In this document: in pieces, positions 54,539 through 62,416 of the stretch
How positions within the stretch are numbered: position 1 is the first letter of the stretch
How the letters are laid out: each line of letters opens with the position of its first letter
Source: an uncultured Oceanospirillaceae bacterium
Lineage (GTDB): Bacteria > Pseudomonadota > Gammaproteobacteria > Pseudomonadales > Balneatricaceae
Assembly (NCBI GenBank): GCA_937138495.1
Contig: CAKZPE010000021.1
Location: 1 to 64,000 of the forward strand
Length of the DNA stretch: 64,000 nt
Reading direction: 5' to 3'
Made by a program: the position numbers and the translations under genes
Notes under the pieces: model-generated
Told to the model about the DNA's origin: nothing
The model's database searches: none
What the model saw: the letters and a program-made list of their open reading frames with translations, nothing else

Positions 54539-55681
54539 GTGGCAGAAGACAGCGGTCAGGAGAAAACCGAAGAACCCACACCCAAACGGTTAAAAGACGC
54601 CAAAGAAAAAGGCGACATAGCCCGTTCTAAGGAGCTGGCGACAACTGTCAGTCTGTTAGCTGCGGCTTTTGCTGCCATTATGTTAGGTGAGACGGTTGCA
54701 AGCGCCATGATGGACATGATGAGCTATAACTTTGTCCTTGAGCGTCAGGCAGCCTTTGATCCCAATCTTATGTTTAAGCATCTTGGTCATTCTCTTAAAG
54801 AAGGCATGATGTCTGTTGCGCTGTTTTTTCTGATTATGCTTGTTGCTGCGTTTGTGGGGCCGTTAGGGCTTGGGGGATGGAACCTCAGCGGTAAGGCGAT
54901 GATGCCAAAAGGCAGTCGTATCAATCCGTTGTCCGGCATTAAGCGCATGTTCTCAATGAAGGCTTTGCTGGAGCTGTTTAAAGCGTTGGCTAAGTTTTCA
55001 GTGGTAGGTGTCCTGTCTTTCTTTATTCTCGATAATGTTAAGGAATCTCTGTTTGCATTAGGGGCGCAGGATATTCGTACGGCAATGGCCGGTGCGACTG
55101 AAATTCTTCTCTGGGCGTTCGTGGCGATGAGTGCGACGATGATTCTGATAGCTGTTGTTGATGTGCCTTTTCAGATTCATGATTACAGTAAGAAACTGAA
55201 AATGACGATGCAGGAAGTCAAGGATGAGATGAAAAACACTGAAGGTAAACCTGAGGTGAAAGGTCGGATTCGTCAGTTACAGCGGGAGATTTCTCAGCGG
55301 CAGATGATGAGTTCAGTGCCGGAGGCAGATGTGGTGATCACAAACCCGACGCACTTCGCTGTTGCGCTGAAATATGATCAGGAGCGGGGGCATGCGCCAA
55401 TTATGGTTGCTAAAGGCGGGGATTTTCTTGCACTGAAAATTCGTGAGATTGCTGAAGCGAATGATGTCATTGTATTGTCGTCACCGGCACTGGCGCGGGC
55501 CATTTATTATTCCACTGAAATTGATGACGAGATTCCTGCCGGCTTATTTAAAGCCGTGGCTGAAGTGCTTGCGTATGTGTATCAGCTTAAGCGTCATAAT
55601 AAGAAAGAAGGCCCTGCCCCACAGAGGTTGTCAGAAAAACTGCCTATCCCTGAAGAGTTACGCCGTGACGAAACTGACTGA
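54539..55681 (+). CDS. flhB: Flagellar export switch protein FlhB
   Basis: 380 residues. N-terminal EKTEEPTPKRLKDAKEKGDI ARSKEL (split here) is classical, then four membrane helices (about 30-215). The cytoplasmic domain has the self-cleavage site NPTH (269-272, in VVITNPTHFAVALKY). FlhB switches export from rod/hook to filament proteins after FliK signals hook completion. It ends the fliL-flhB series; the 180 bases before flhA hold a sigma-54 promoter. Confidence 0.97.
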   Translation: MAEDSGQEKTEEPTPKRLKDAKEKGDIARSKELATTVSLLAAAFAAIMLGETVASAMMDMMSYNFVLERQAAFDPNLMFKHLGHSLKEGMMSVALFFLIMLVAAFVGPLGLGGWNLSGKAMMPKGSRINPLSGIKRMFSMKALLELFKALAKFSVVGVLSFFILDNVKESLFALGAQDIRTAMAGATEILLWAFVAMSATMILIAVVDVPFQIHDYSKKLKMTMQEVKDEMKNTEGKPEVKGRIRQLQREISQRQMMSSVPEADVVITNPTHFAVALKYDQERGHAPIMVAKGGDFLALKIREIAEANDVIVLSSPALARAIYYSTEIDDEIPAGLFKAVAEVLAYVYQLKRHNKKEGPAPQRLSEKLPIPEELRRDETD

Positions 55682-55692
55682 TTGTCGGTAGA

Positions 55693-55709
55693 TTGGCGAA
55701 TTTCTTGCA
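55693..55709 (+). promoter_or_regulatory. Sigma-54 promoter of flhA
   Basis: TTGGCGAATTTCTTGCA has the -24 GG and a full TTGC -12 block with exact spacing. It lies 153 bases before the flhA start, giving a leader of about 140 bases that contains FleQ-like elements. Confidence 0.9.
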
Positions 55710-55735
55710 TTATCTCTCAGTATGGGAAGTAATGC

Positions 55736-55749
55736 GTCAAAAAATTGAT
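55736..55749 (+). promoter_or_regulatory. FleQ-box-like element in the flhA leader
   Basis: GTCAAAAAATTGAT differs from the Pseudomonas FleQ consensus GTCANTAAATTGAC at two defined positions. It lies downstream of the sigma-54 promoter; FleQ binding in the flhA leader is reported for Pseudomonas aeruginosa. An exact inverted copy of its left arm, TTTTTTGACGC, lies at 55813-55823. Confidence 0.55.
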
Positions 55750-55861
55750 GTTTGTTGCTGCTTTTTAATGGTATTTTACCACTCGTAGAGTGGTTTTATA
55801 TTTTTGTGTTATTTTTTTGACGCTTTAGGGTTTTGAGTGTCACAGACTAAGCAGGCAGGCA

Positions 55862-57970
55862 GTGGATAGAGCAGCTATCTATAATAACGTTCGCAGTATA
55901 GGACAGGGCAATCTGGGTGTGCCTTTCCTGTTGCTGGTGATTTTGGCAATGGTGACATTGCCGATGCCGCCGTTTCTGCTTGATGTTCTGTTTACCTTCA
56001 ATATTGCTCTGTCTATTGTTGTTCTGCTGGTGTGTGTTTATGCCATGCGTCCGCTGGATTTTGCTGTATTCCCAACGATTTTGCTGGTTGCAACGCTGAT
56101 GCGTCTGGGTCTTAACGTCGCCTCGACCCGGGTGGTGTTGTTATACGGCCATGAAGGGGGAGATGCTGCCGGTAAGGTAATTGAAGCCTTCGGTGAGGTC
56201 GTGATCGGCGGTAACTATGTCGTTGGTTTAGTTGTGTTTCTGATCCTTGTAATTATCAACTTCGTGGTAGTTACCAAAGGTGCCGGGCGGATCTCAGAAG
56301 TTAGCGCCCGATTTACTCTGGATGCTATGCCCGGTAAACAGATGGCTATCGATGCGGATCTGAATGCAGGCATCATTGATCAGGAACAGGCTAAAAAGCG
56401 TCGGGAAGATGTGACTCAGGAGGCGGATTTTTACGGATCTATGGACGGTGCCAGTAAGTTTGTCCGGGGTGATGCGGTTGCCGGTATTCTGATTCTTGTC
56501 ATCAATATCCTGGGCGGTCTGGGTATTGGCATGGTGCAGCATGATTTGTCATTTGATCTGGCTGCCCGTTATTACTCGCTTCTGACGATCGGTGATGGTC
56601 TGGTTGCGCAGATTCCTTCATTGCTGCTGTCTACCGCTGCGGCAATTATGGTAACCCGTGTCAATGCTTCACATGACATGGGTAAGCAGGTACTTGGGCA
56701 GTTATTCGGCTCACATAAAGCGCTGGCGGTTGCCGCGGGCATTCTGTTCATCATGGGTATTATCCCGGGTATGCCACATTTTGCGTTTCTGTCGCTGGCG
56801 TTTCTGGGGGGGATTGGTGCGTACTTTATTCATAAGCGTAACTTTGAAGAGCGGGAGCGTGAAAAAGCTGCGGAATCTGAACCGCCGCCGATGCCTGAGC
56901 CAGATGCTGATGTGAAAGAGTTGGACTGGGACGATGTCATGCCTGTTGACATGATCGGCCTTGAGGTGGGTTACCGGCTTATTCCTATGGTTGATAAATT
57001 GCAGGGCGGGCAATTATTAAACCGGATTAAAGGTGTGCGTAAGAAGCTTTCTCAGGATCTGGGCTTTCTGGTGCCATCGGTACATATTCGCGATAACCTT
57101 GATCTGATGCCCGGTGCATACCGGATTACGCTGATGGGGGTCATTGTGGGTGAATCTGAGGTGTATCCGGAGCGAGAACTGGCAATCAATCCGGGGCAGG
57201 TATTTGGTAATTTGCAGGGCATTACAGTTAAAGATCCCGCATTCGGTCTGGATGCGGTTTGGGTAGAGCAAAGTCAGAAAGAACAGGCGCAGACATTAGG
57301 GTACACGGTTGTAGATGCCGGAACGGTGGTTGCGACGCATCTGAACCAGTTATTGCAGGCGCATTCTCATGAGTTGATGGGGCATGACGAAGTTCAGCAG
57401 TTGCTGGATATTCTGGCGAAGTCCTCGCCTAAGCTGGTTGAGGATCTGGTGCCGGGTAAACTGTCTGTCAGTATTATATTGAAAGTGCTTCAGAACTTGC
57501 TGATGGAGCAGGTGCCGATCAAGGATTTCCGTACGATAACGGAAGCATTGGCAGAAGCTGTGCCGCGAAGTGCTGACCCACTGACACTGACCGCTGCTGT
57601 GCGGGTGGCGCTGAACCGTCTGATTGTACAGAATATCAACGGTTCTGAACCTGAGTTACCGGTGATCACGCTTGATCCTCAGCTTGAGCAGCTGTTGTTA
57701 GGATCAATGCAGCAGGGTAACAGCGAAGGGTTGGTGATAGAGCCGGGTATGGCTGAGCAATTACAGACATCGCTTACCGAAGTGGCTCAGCAGCAGGAGA
57801 TTGCGGGACGCCCTGCGATTCTGCTTGTAGCAGCGCCAGTCAGGCCGCTGTTGGCAAAATTTGTCAGATATGGTGAGCAGCAGATATCAGTGCTTTCGTA
57901 TCAGGAGATCCCGGAGAATAAGCGGGTTACGATCATTGCGACTGTCGGGGGTCAGAACAATGGTCAGTAA
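55862..57970 (+). CDS. flhA: Flagellar export gate protein FlhA
   Basis: 702 residues. Eight membrane helices lie in the first 330 residues, with the FHIPEP core visible: LRLGLNVASTRVVLLYGHEG, FVVVTKGAGRISEVSARFTL, DAMPGKQMAIDADLNAGIID and DFYGSMDGASKFVRGDAVAG. The large cytoplasmic domain (about 350-695) docks chaperone-substrate pairs. It couples the proton gradient to export. GTG start with only a weak ribosome site. It has its own sigma-54 promoter and FleQ-like leader boxes. Confidence 0.97.
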   Translation: MDRAAIYNNVRSIGQGNLGVPFLLLVILAMVTLPMPPFLLDVLFTFNIALSIVVLLVCVYAMRPLDFAVFPTILLVATLMRLGLNVASTRVVLLYGHEGGDAAGKVIEAFGEVVIGGNYVVGLVVFLILVIINFVVVTKGAGRISEVSARFTLDAMPGKQMAIDADLNAGIIDQEQAKKRREDVTQEADFYGSMDGASKFVRGDAVAGILILVINILGGLGIGMVQHDLSFDLAARYYSLLTIGDGLVAQIPSLLLSTAAAIMVTRVNASHDMGKQVLGQLFGSHKALAVAAGILFIMGIIPGMPHFAFLSLAFLGGIGAYFIHKRNFEEREREKAAESEPPPMPEPDADVKELDWDDVMPVDMIGLEVGYRLIPMVDKLQGGQLLNRIKGVRKKLSQDLGFLVPSVHIRDNLDLMPGAYRITLMGVIVGESEVYPERELAINPGQVFGNLQGITVKDPAFGLDAVWVEQSQKEQAQTLGYTVVDAGTVVATHLNQLLQAHSHELMGHDEVQQLLDILAKSSPKLVEDLVPGKLSVSIILKVLQNLLMEQVPIKDFRTITEALAEAVPRSADPLTLTAAVRVALNRLIVQNINGSEPELPVITLDPQLEQLLLGSMQQGNSEGLVIEPGMAEQLQTSLTEVAQQQEIAGRPAILLVAAPVRPLLAKFVRYGEQQISVLSYQEIPENKRVTIIATVGGQNNGQ

Positions 57971-57984
57971 ATGCGTTGAGAAGC

Positions 57985-58011
57985 CAAAGTTTTTAAAGGG
58001 ATGGCCGATAT
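57985..58011 (+). promoter_or_regulatory. Sigma-28 promoter-like element before flhF
   Basis: CAAAGTTT, 11 bases, GCCGATAT: 14 of 16 matches with exact spacing. The -10 ends only 12 bases before the flhF ATG, so the leader would be extremely short and the AGGAA ribosome site could be lost or at the very 5' end. Either a nearly leaderless late promoter or chance. Confidence 0.5.
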
Positions 58012-58023
58012 ACAGGAACGGTT

Positions 58024-59559
58024 ATGAAGGTTAAACGTTTTTTTGCGCCGGACATGCGACAAGCGATGCAGAGGGTTCGAGAAGAAATCGGACCTGACGC
58101 TGTTATTGTGTCTAATCATCGGGTTGCCGGAGGGGTAGAGGTAGTTGCTGCTCATGAGCACGAGTATGAAGCTGCGCAGGAAGCCTTCAAGCGTAAGCAG
58201 GCACTGGAAAAACAGCAGCAACAACAGAAGCAGCAGATACAGCGGCCGGCTGCCCGTGAAGCCAGCCCGAAATTGCAGAGTAATCTGGCGGATGAGCTAC
58301 GTAAGGCGCAGGCCAGGATTGCGGCGGCTCAGGCCGGAACGGAGGAGCCTGCGAAAGCAAAGAATCAGCAGGTGGAAGATTCTGACCTTGACGGCATACT
58401 GGATACTCTGAAGCAGCGGCAGGCTCAGCAGGCTGCCCGTAACTTTGAACGTAATGAACAGCGTCAGCCCGGATCAATAGCGTCGCCAGTCTCTCCGCCG
58501 CCTGCGCCGGGTATCGATGAATACGTCGCTCAGTCCAGACCTGCTGCCCGCCAGGAGCCTACATATACCCCGTCAGCCCCTGATCCGCAGGTAGCAACGA
58601 TGCGGGCGGAAATAGATACTCTTAAGTCCCTGTTATTACAGCAGGTGTCGCAACCGAAGAATGTTCCCGGGCCGGACGTGCCAGCGGCACGCCCTCAAAA
58701 GCCTGAACCCCCTGAAGACGGTGTATTGCATAAGCGGGTAGAGAACCGTCTTGAAAAATTGGGAATCGGTCCGCATTTACGCCGTCAGCTGATTAGGCTG
58801 GAGGGCGCAGAGAGCCTGGATGATGGCTGGCGGGATACGTTGGCCAGGCTGAGTGAGTCTATTCCTGTTATCGGCGGTGATTTTGTTGAACGCGGCGGAA
58901 TGATTGCTTTTGTCGGGCCAACCGGCGTGGGTAAGACTACAACAATCGGCAAGTTAGCAGCGCGCTATGTATTGAAGCACGGCAGCTCCAGTGTGGCGTT
59001 GGTTACCACCGATTCATACCGTATTGCAGCGCACGAACAGTTGCTGACCTTTGGACGAATTTTAGATATTCCGGTGCGGGTGGTTGATGAAAACCATAGC
59101 CTTGATGAGGTTTTGCTGTCATTACGGAATAAGCGGCTGGTATTAATTGATACAGCGGGTATGAGTGCTCACGAGCCGCATACTCAGGCGCAGCTTGATA
59201 TGCTTGAAAGTGTCAGTGTGCGTATGAAAAAACTGTTGGTGCTTTCCTGTTCCAGCCAGCGACATGTTATTGAAAATGCATACGAGACTTACAGCCGGAT
59301 GGGGCTGAATGGCTGTATTCTCAGTAAACTGGACGAATCCGGGAATCTGGGTGAGGCGATAGAACTGATTGTCGATAACGGTTTACCGGTTACCTATGTG
59401 ACAGATGGGCAGCGGGTGCCGGATGATCTGGATGTAGCTCACAAGCGGGATTTGGTCAGCCGGGCGGTTGTGACTGCGCAGCGTGTATCAAGGAATCAGC
59501 GGGTGGCTCAGGACCGGCGTCAGGATAAACTTTCACAAAATGGGCAGTGGGTTGATTGA
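58024..59559 (+). CDS. flhF: Polar flagellar placement GTPase FlhF
   Basis: 511 residues. An N-terminal basic region (KVKRFFAPDMRQAMQRVREE, about 2-21) is followed by a long Gln/Ala/Pro-rich linker (about 55-230). The SRP-type GTPase NG domain comes last, with P-loop GPTGVGKTTTIGKL (about 298-311), TTDSYRIAAHEQL, LIDTAGMS and SKLDESGNLG. FlhF places the first flagellar parts at the cell pole; FleN limits the number. fleN follows after 24 bases. Expression probably comes from flhA read-through and perhaps the sigma-28 site just upstream. Confidence 0.96.
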   Translation: MKVKRFFAPDMRQAMQRVREEIGPDAVIVSNHRVAGGVEVVAAHEHEYEAAQEAFKRKQALEKQQQQQKQQIQRPAAREASPKLQSNLADELRKAQARIAAAQAGTEEPAKAKNQQVEDSDLDGILDTLKQRQAQQAARNFERNEQRQPGSIASPVSPPPAPGIDEYVAQSRPAARQEPTYTPSAPDPQVATMRAEIDTLKSLLLQQVSQPKNVPGPDVPAARPQKPEPPEDGVLHKRVENRLEKLGIGPHLRRQLIRLEGAESLDDGWRDTLARLSESIPVIGGDFVERGGMIAFVGPTGVGKTTTIGKLAARYVLKHGSSSVALVTTDSYRIAAHEQLLTFGRILDIPVRVVDENHSLDEVLLSLRNKRLVLIDTAGMSAHEPHTQAQLDMLESVSVRMKKLLVLSCSSQRHVIENAYETYSRMGLNGCILSKLDESGNLGEAIELIVDNGLPVTYVTDGQRVPDDLDVAHKRDLVSRAVVTAQRVSRNQRVAQDRRQDKLSQNGQWVD

Positions 59560-59583
59560 TGGGATATCAGATAGGAAGACATA

Positions 59584-60408
59584 ATGACTAGTCCGCACCC
59601 GGTGAAAGTTGTCGCTGTTACCGGCGGTAAAGGCGGCGTCGGCAAAACCAATGTGTCTGTGAACCTGAGTTTGGCGCTGGGTCAGATCGGCCGCAGGGTT
59701 GTACTGATGGATGCCGATCTTGGGTTGGCGAATGTGGATGTTTTGCTGGGGGTGAAAGCCACGCAGAATATTACCGATGTGCTGGCCGGGGATTGCTCAT
59801 TAAGGGATCTGCTGATTGAGGTTGGCGAGAACGTACATATTGTACCGGCAGCCTCCGGAACTCAGGCAATGACCACGCTGAGTGCTCATGAGCATTCAGA
59901 ACTGATTCATTCATTCAGTGATATTGAAGATGAGTTGGATGTGCTGATTATAGATACCGCGGCAGGCATTTCGGATACGGTGGTGAGTTTCGTCAAAGCG
60001 GCGCAGGAAGTGGTTGTTGTTGTGTGTGATGAGCCGACTTCAATAACCGATGCTTATGCGCTGATGAAATTGCTGAACCGTGATTATCAGGTGAGCAGGT
60101 TCCGGGTACTTGCCAATATGGTACGTTCTGAGCAGGAAGGCCGGAATATATACAGTAAACTGCTGACTGTGGCAGAAAGGTTTCTGGATGTGACGCTTCA
60201 ATACCTGGGATCAATCCCTTATGATGAGTCAGTCCGTAAAGGTGTGCAGCAGCAACGTGCTGTTTTAAAAGCGTTTCCTAAGAGCAAAGCCTCGTTGGCA
60301 TATAAGCAGCTGGCGACAAAAGTAGATGAGTGGGGTGTGTCATCTTCACCCCGGGGTCATCTGGAGTTTTTTGTTGAGCGATTGGTTAAAGGGGCTAATC
60401 AACGCTGA
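59584..60408 (+). CDS. fleN: Flagellar number regulator FleN (FlhG, MinD-like ATPase)
   Basis: 274 residues. Deviant Walker A GGKGGVGKTNVSVNLSLALG (14-33), DADLGLANVDVLLG, and IIDTAAGISDTVVSFVKAAQ. A C-terminal amphipathic helix (about 255-272, HLEFFVERLVKGANQR) would give membrane contact. FleN binds FleQ and lowers flagellar gene expression, so that one or few polar flagella form, and stimulates the FlhF GTPase. It lies between flhF and fliA, the usual order in polar flagellates. Confidence 0.96.
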   Translation: MTSPHPVKVVAVTGGKGGVGKTNVSVNLSLALGQIGRRVVLMDADLGLANVDVLLGVKATQNITDVLAGDCSLRDLLIEVGENVHIVPAASGTQAMTTLSAHEHSELIHSFSDIEDELDVLIIDTAAGISDTVVSFVKAAQEVVVVVCDEPTSITDAYALMKLLNRDYQVSRFRVLANMVRSEQEGRNIYSKLLTVAERFLDVTLQYLGSIPYDESVRKGVQQQRAVLKAFPKSKASLAYKQLATKVDEWGVSSSPRGHLEFFVERLVKGANQR

Positions 60409-60426
60409 CGAGTCAGAAGAGCAAAT

Positions 60427-61137
60427 ATGTATAACCAGTTACAGTTTAAATCGGGTCAGGAGCTGATTGAGCAATATGCGCCGTTGGTAAAACGGATTGC
60501 GCATCACTTGCTGGCGCGCTTACCCGCAAATGTTGTGCTGGATGATTTGATTCAGGCAGGCATGGTTGGCTTGCTTGAGGCCGGCAAAAAATACGATCCC
60601 ACCAAAGGCGCGAGTTTCGAAACTTATGCCGGTATCCGTATTCGTGGTTCCATCATTGATGAGGTTCGCCGGGGTGACTGGACGCCCCGTTCTGTGCACC
60701 GAAATGGCCGCCGAGTTTCCGAAGCAATTCAGGTAATTGAATCCCGTACTGGCCGAGATGCCCAAGATGGGGAGGTTGCCGCCGAATTAAATATCACTAT
60801 CACTGAATATCACGCATTATTGAAGGACTCCGCTGAGAGCAGGCTGTTTAGCTTCGAAAAGCTGATTGGCCCGCAGGAAGATGGTCCCGGCGAGAATATT
60901 GCCGCAGAGAATTTAAGTCCTGAAGATGAACATGAAGAACTGGGATTTGTTCAGGCGATCGCAACGGCAATTGAAGGGTTGCCCGAGCGGGAAAAATTAG
61001 TGTTGTCGTTGTATTACGACGAAGAAATGAATTTAAAAGAAATCGGTCAGATCCTGGGTGTCAGTGAGTCCAGAGTAAGCCAGATTCATAGTCAGGCAGC
61101 GTTACGCTTGCGTAGTCGATTAAGAGACTGGCAGTAA
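60427..61137 (+). CDS. fliA: Flagellar sigma factor FliA (sigma-28)
   Basis: 236 residues. Region 2 has LDDLIQAGMVGLLEAGKKYD and FETYAGIRIRGSIIDEVRRG with DWTPRSVHRNGR. Region 3 follows, then region 4 with GLPEREKLVLSLYYDEEMNL and the helix-turn-helix KEIGQILGVSESRVSQIHSQ. It directs RNA polymerase to TAAAGTTT-N11-GCCGATAA promoters; in this window these lie before flgM, flgK, fliC and possibly flhF. It is held by FlgM. It follows fleN by 18 bases and precedes cheY by 70. Confidence 0.97.
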   Translation: MYNQLQFKSGQELIEQYAPLVKRIAHHLLARLPANVVLDDLIQAGMVGLLEAGKKYDPTKGASFETYAGIRIRGSIIDEVRRGDWTPRSVHRNGRRVSEAIQVIESRTGRDAQDGEVAAELNITITEYHALLKDSAESRLFSFEKLIGPQEDGPGENIAAENLSPEDEHEELGFVQAIATAIEGLPEREKLVLSLYYDEEMNLKEIGQILGVSESRVSQIHSQAALRLRSRLRDWQ

Positions 61138-61207
61138 CTGACAGTCTTTATGGGTAGACACCGCTGGCTAACTTAAGTCAGATAGTTTTCCTGATGGAGG
61201 GATAGTC

Positions 61208-61591
61208 TTGAAGAAAGACATAAAAATACTTGTGGTAGATGACTTCTCTACTATGAGACGCATCATCAAAAATCTGCTCCGTGATCTGGGGTTTACAAAT
61301 ATTGTTGAGGCTGATGACGGTAAAACTGCTTTGCCTATTTTGCAAAGTGGCAGTATCGAGTTCCTGGTAACAGACTGGAACATGCCAATTATGACAGGGA
61401 TCGATTTGCTGAAGACTGTTCGTGCAGATCCGAATCTGAAGCACATTCCGGTTCTGATGGTAACAGCAGAAGCGAAACGTGATCAGATTGTTGAGGCAGC
61501 TCAGGCAGGTGTAAACGGTTATGTAATTAAACCTTTTACTGCGGCGGTGCTGAAAGAAAAAATCGATAAGATTTTTGAGCGACTGGGCTAG
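61208..61591 (+). CDS. cheY: Chemotaxis response regulator CheY
   Basis: 127 residues. Asp pair in [11 protein letters not shown], phosphoacceptor Asp56 in [12 protein letters not shown], Thr in MVTAEA and Lys in VIKPFT; no output domain. Phosphorylated by CheA it binds FliM and reverses the motor; CheZ removes the phosphate. The start codon is TTG, well supported by GGAGGG (61196-61201) six bases upstream and by the family N-terminus. It follows fliA by 70 bases with no clear promoter. Confidence 0.97.
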   Translation: MKKDIKILVVDDFSTMRRIIKNLLRDLGFTNIVEADDGKTALPILQSGSIEFLVTDWNMPIMTGIDLLKTVRADPNLKHIPVLMVTAEAKRDQIVEAAQAGVNGYVIKPFTAAVLKEKIDKIFERLG

Positions 61592-61600
61592 GTGACGGCG

Positions 61601-62404
61601 ATGTCTGAGACGATAGAAAATAAGGGAGTAAACGGTTTTGAGCTTGAGCTGAAGCAGGATGCTGACAAGCTTGTGGAGCATCTGGCCAACGGAGATGTTG
61701 GTGCAGCAATGACGCTGATCCACGACCTGAATGAAAAACGTCATCAGGCGCTGTATCACGAAGTCGGTACGCTGACCCGTTCGCTGCATAATGCCATTGT
61801 TAGCTTTTCAGATGATGTTAGCAGCAATGCCATGTTGCAGGACTCTAAGGAACACATCGCGTCAATTTCAGATGCCAGTGACCGTTTGTCGTACGTAATT
61901 GAGCTGACAGAAAGCAATGCTCACAAAACAATCGATAGCGTTGATATCTCACTGTCACTTGTATCAGAACTGGAAGAAGGCTATCGCCGTCGCCAGCGTC
62001 TGTTAGAAGAATTCGATAAGGTTCAGCAAGACAAACCAGAGCTGGAAGGCCTGTATAAGCTTGCCTGCCAGCATGCAACTGATAATTCAGATGCGTTGGT
62101 GGAGCTGAAAGAGCGTCTGACAAATATTTTATTGGCGCAGGAATATCAGGACATTACAGGGCAGCTTATCAAACGGGTAATCCAGCTTGTTACTGATATA
62201 GAGTCGCAGTTGGTAAGCCTGATGGAAGTCGCCTCCCGGGTTAACCGCCTGAATGGTATTGACGGTATGACTGCTGATGCAGAAGCGTTGGCGAAACAGA
62301 AAAAAATAATGGCTGAAGGCCCACAAATGGCAGCAAAAGATAATGATGAAGTTGCTTCCAGCCAGGATGATGTGGATGACCTCCTTTCCAGTTTAGGTTT
62401 TTAA
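61601..62404 (+). CDS. cheZ: CheY-P phosphatase CheZ
   Basis: 267 residues from ATG 61601 (GGTGA six bases upstream); a GTG at 61592 would add three residues. Long helical hairpin with the catalytic segment LLAQEYQDITGQLIKRVIQL containing the Asp and Gln that act on CheY-P (about residues 175-194). The C-terminus SSQDDVDDLLSSLGF is the CheY-docking helix known from enteric CheZ. It is cytoplasmic, at the arrays. Ten bases after cheY and 12 before cheA. Confidence 0.95.
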   Translation: MSETIENKGVNGFELELKQDADKLVEHLANGDVGAAMTLIHDLNEKRHQALYHEVGTLTRSLHNAIVSFSDDVSSNAMLQDSKEHIASISDASDRLSYVIELTESNAHKTIDSVDISLSLVSELEEGYRRRQRLLEEFDKVQQDKPELEGLYKLACQHATDNSDALVELKERLTNILLAQEYQDITGQLIKRVIQLVTDIESQLVSLMEVASRVNRLNGIDGMTADAEALAKQKKIMAEGPQMAAKDNDEVASSQDDVDDLLSSLGF

Positions 62405-62416
62405 CAGGGGTAGGCA

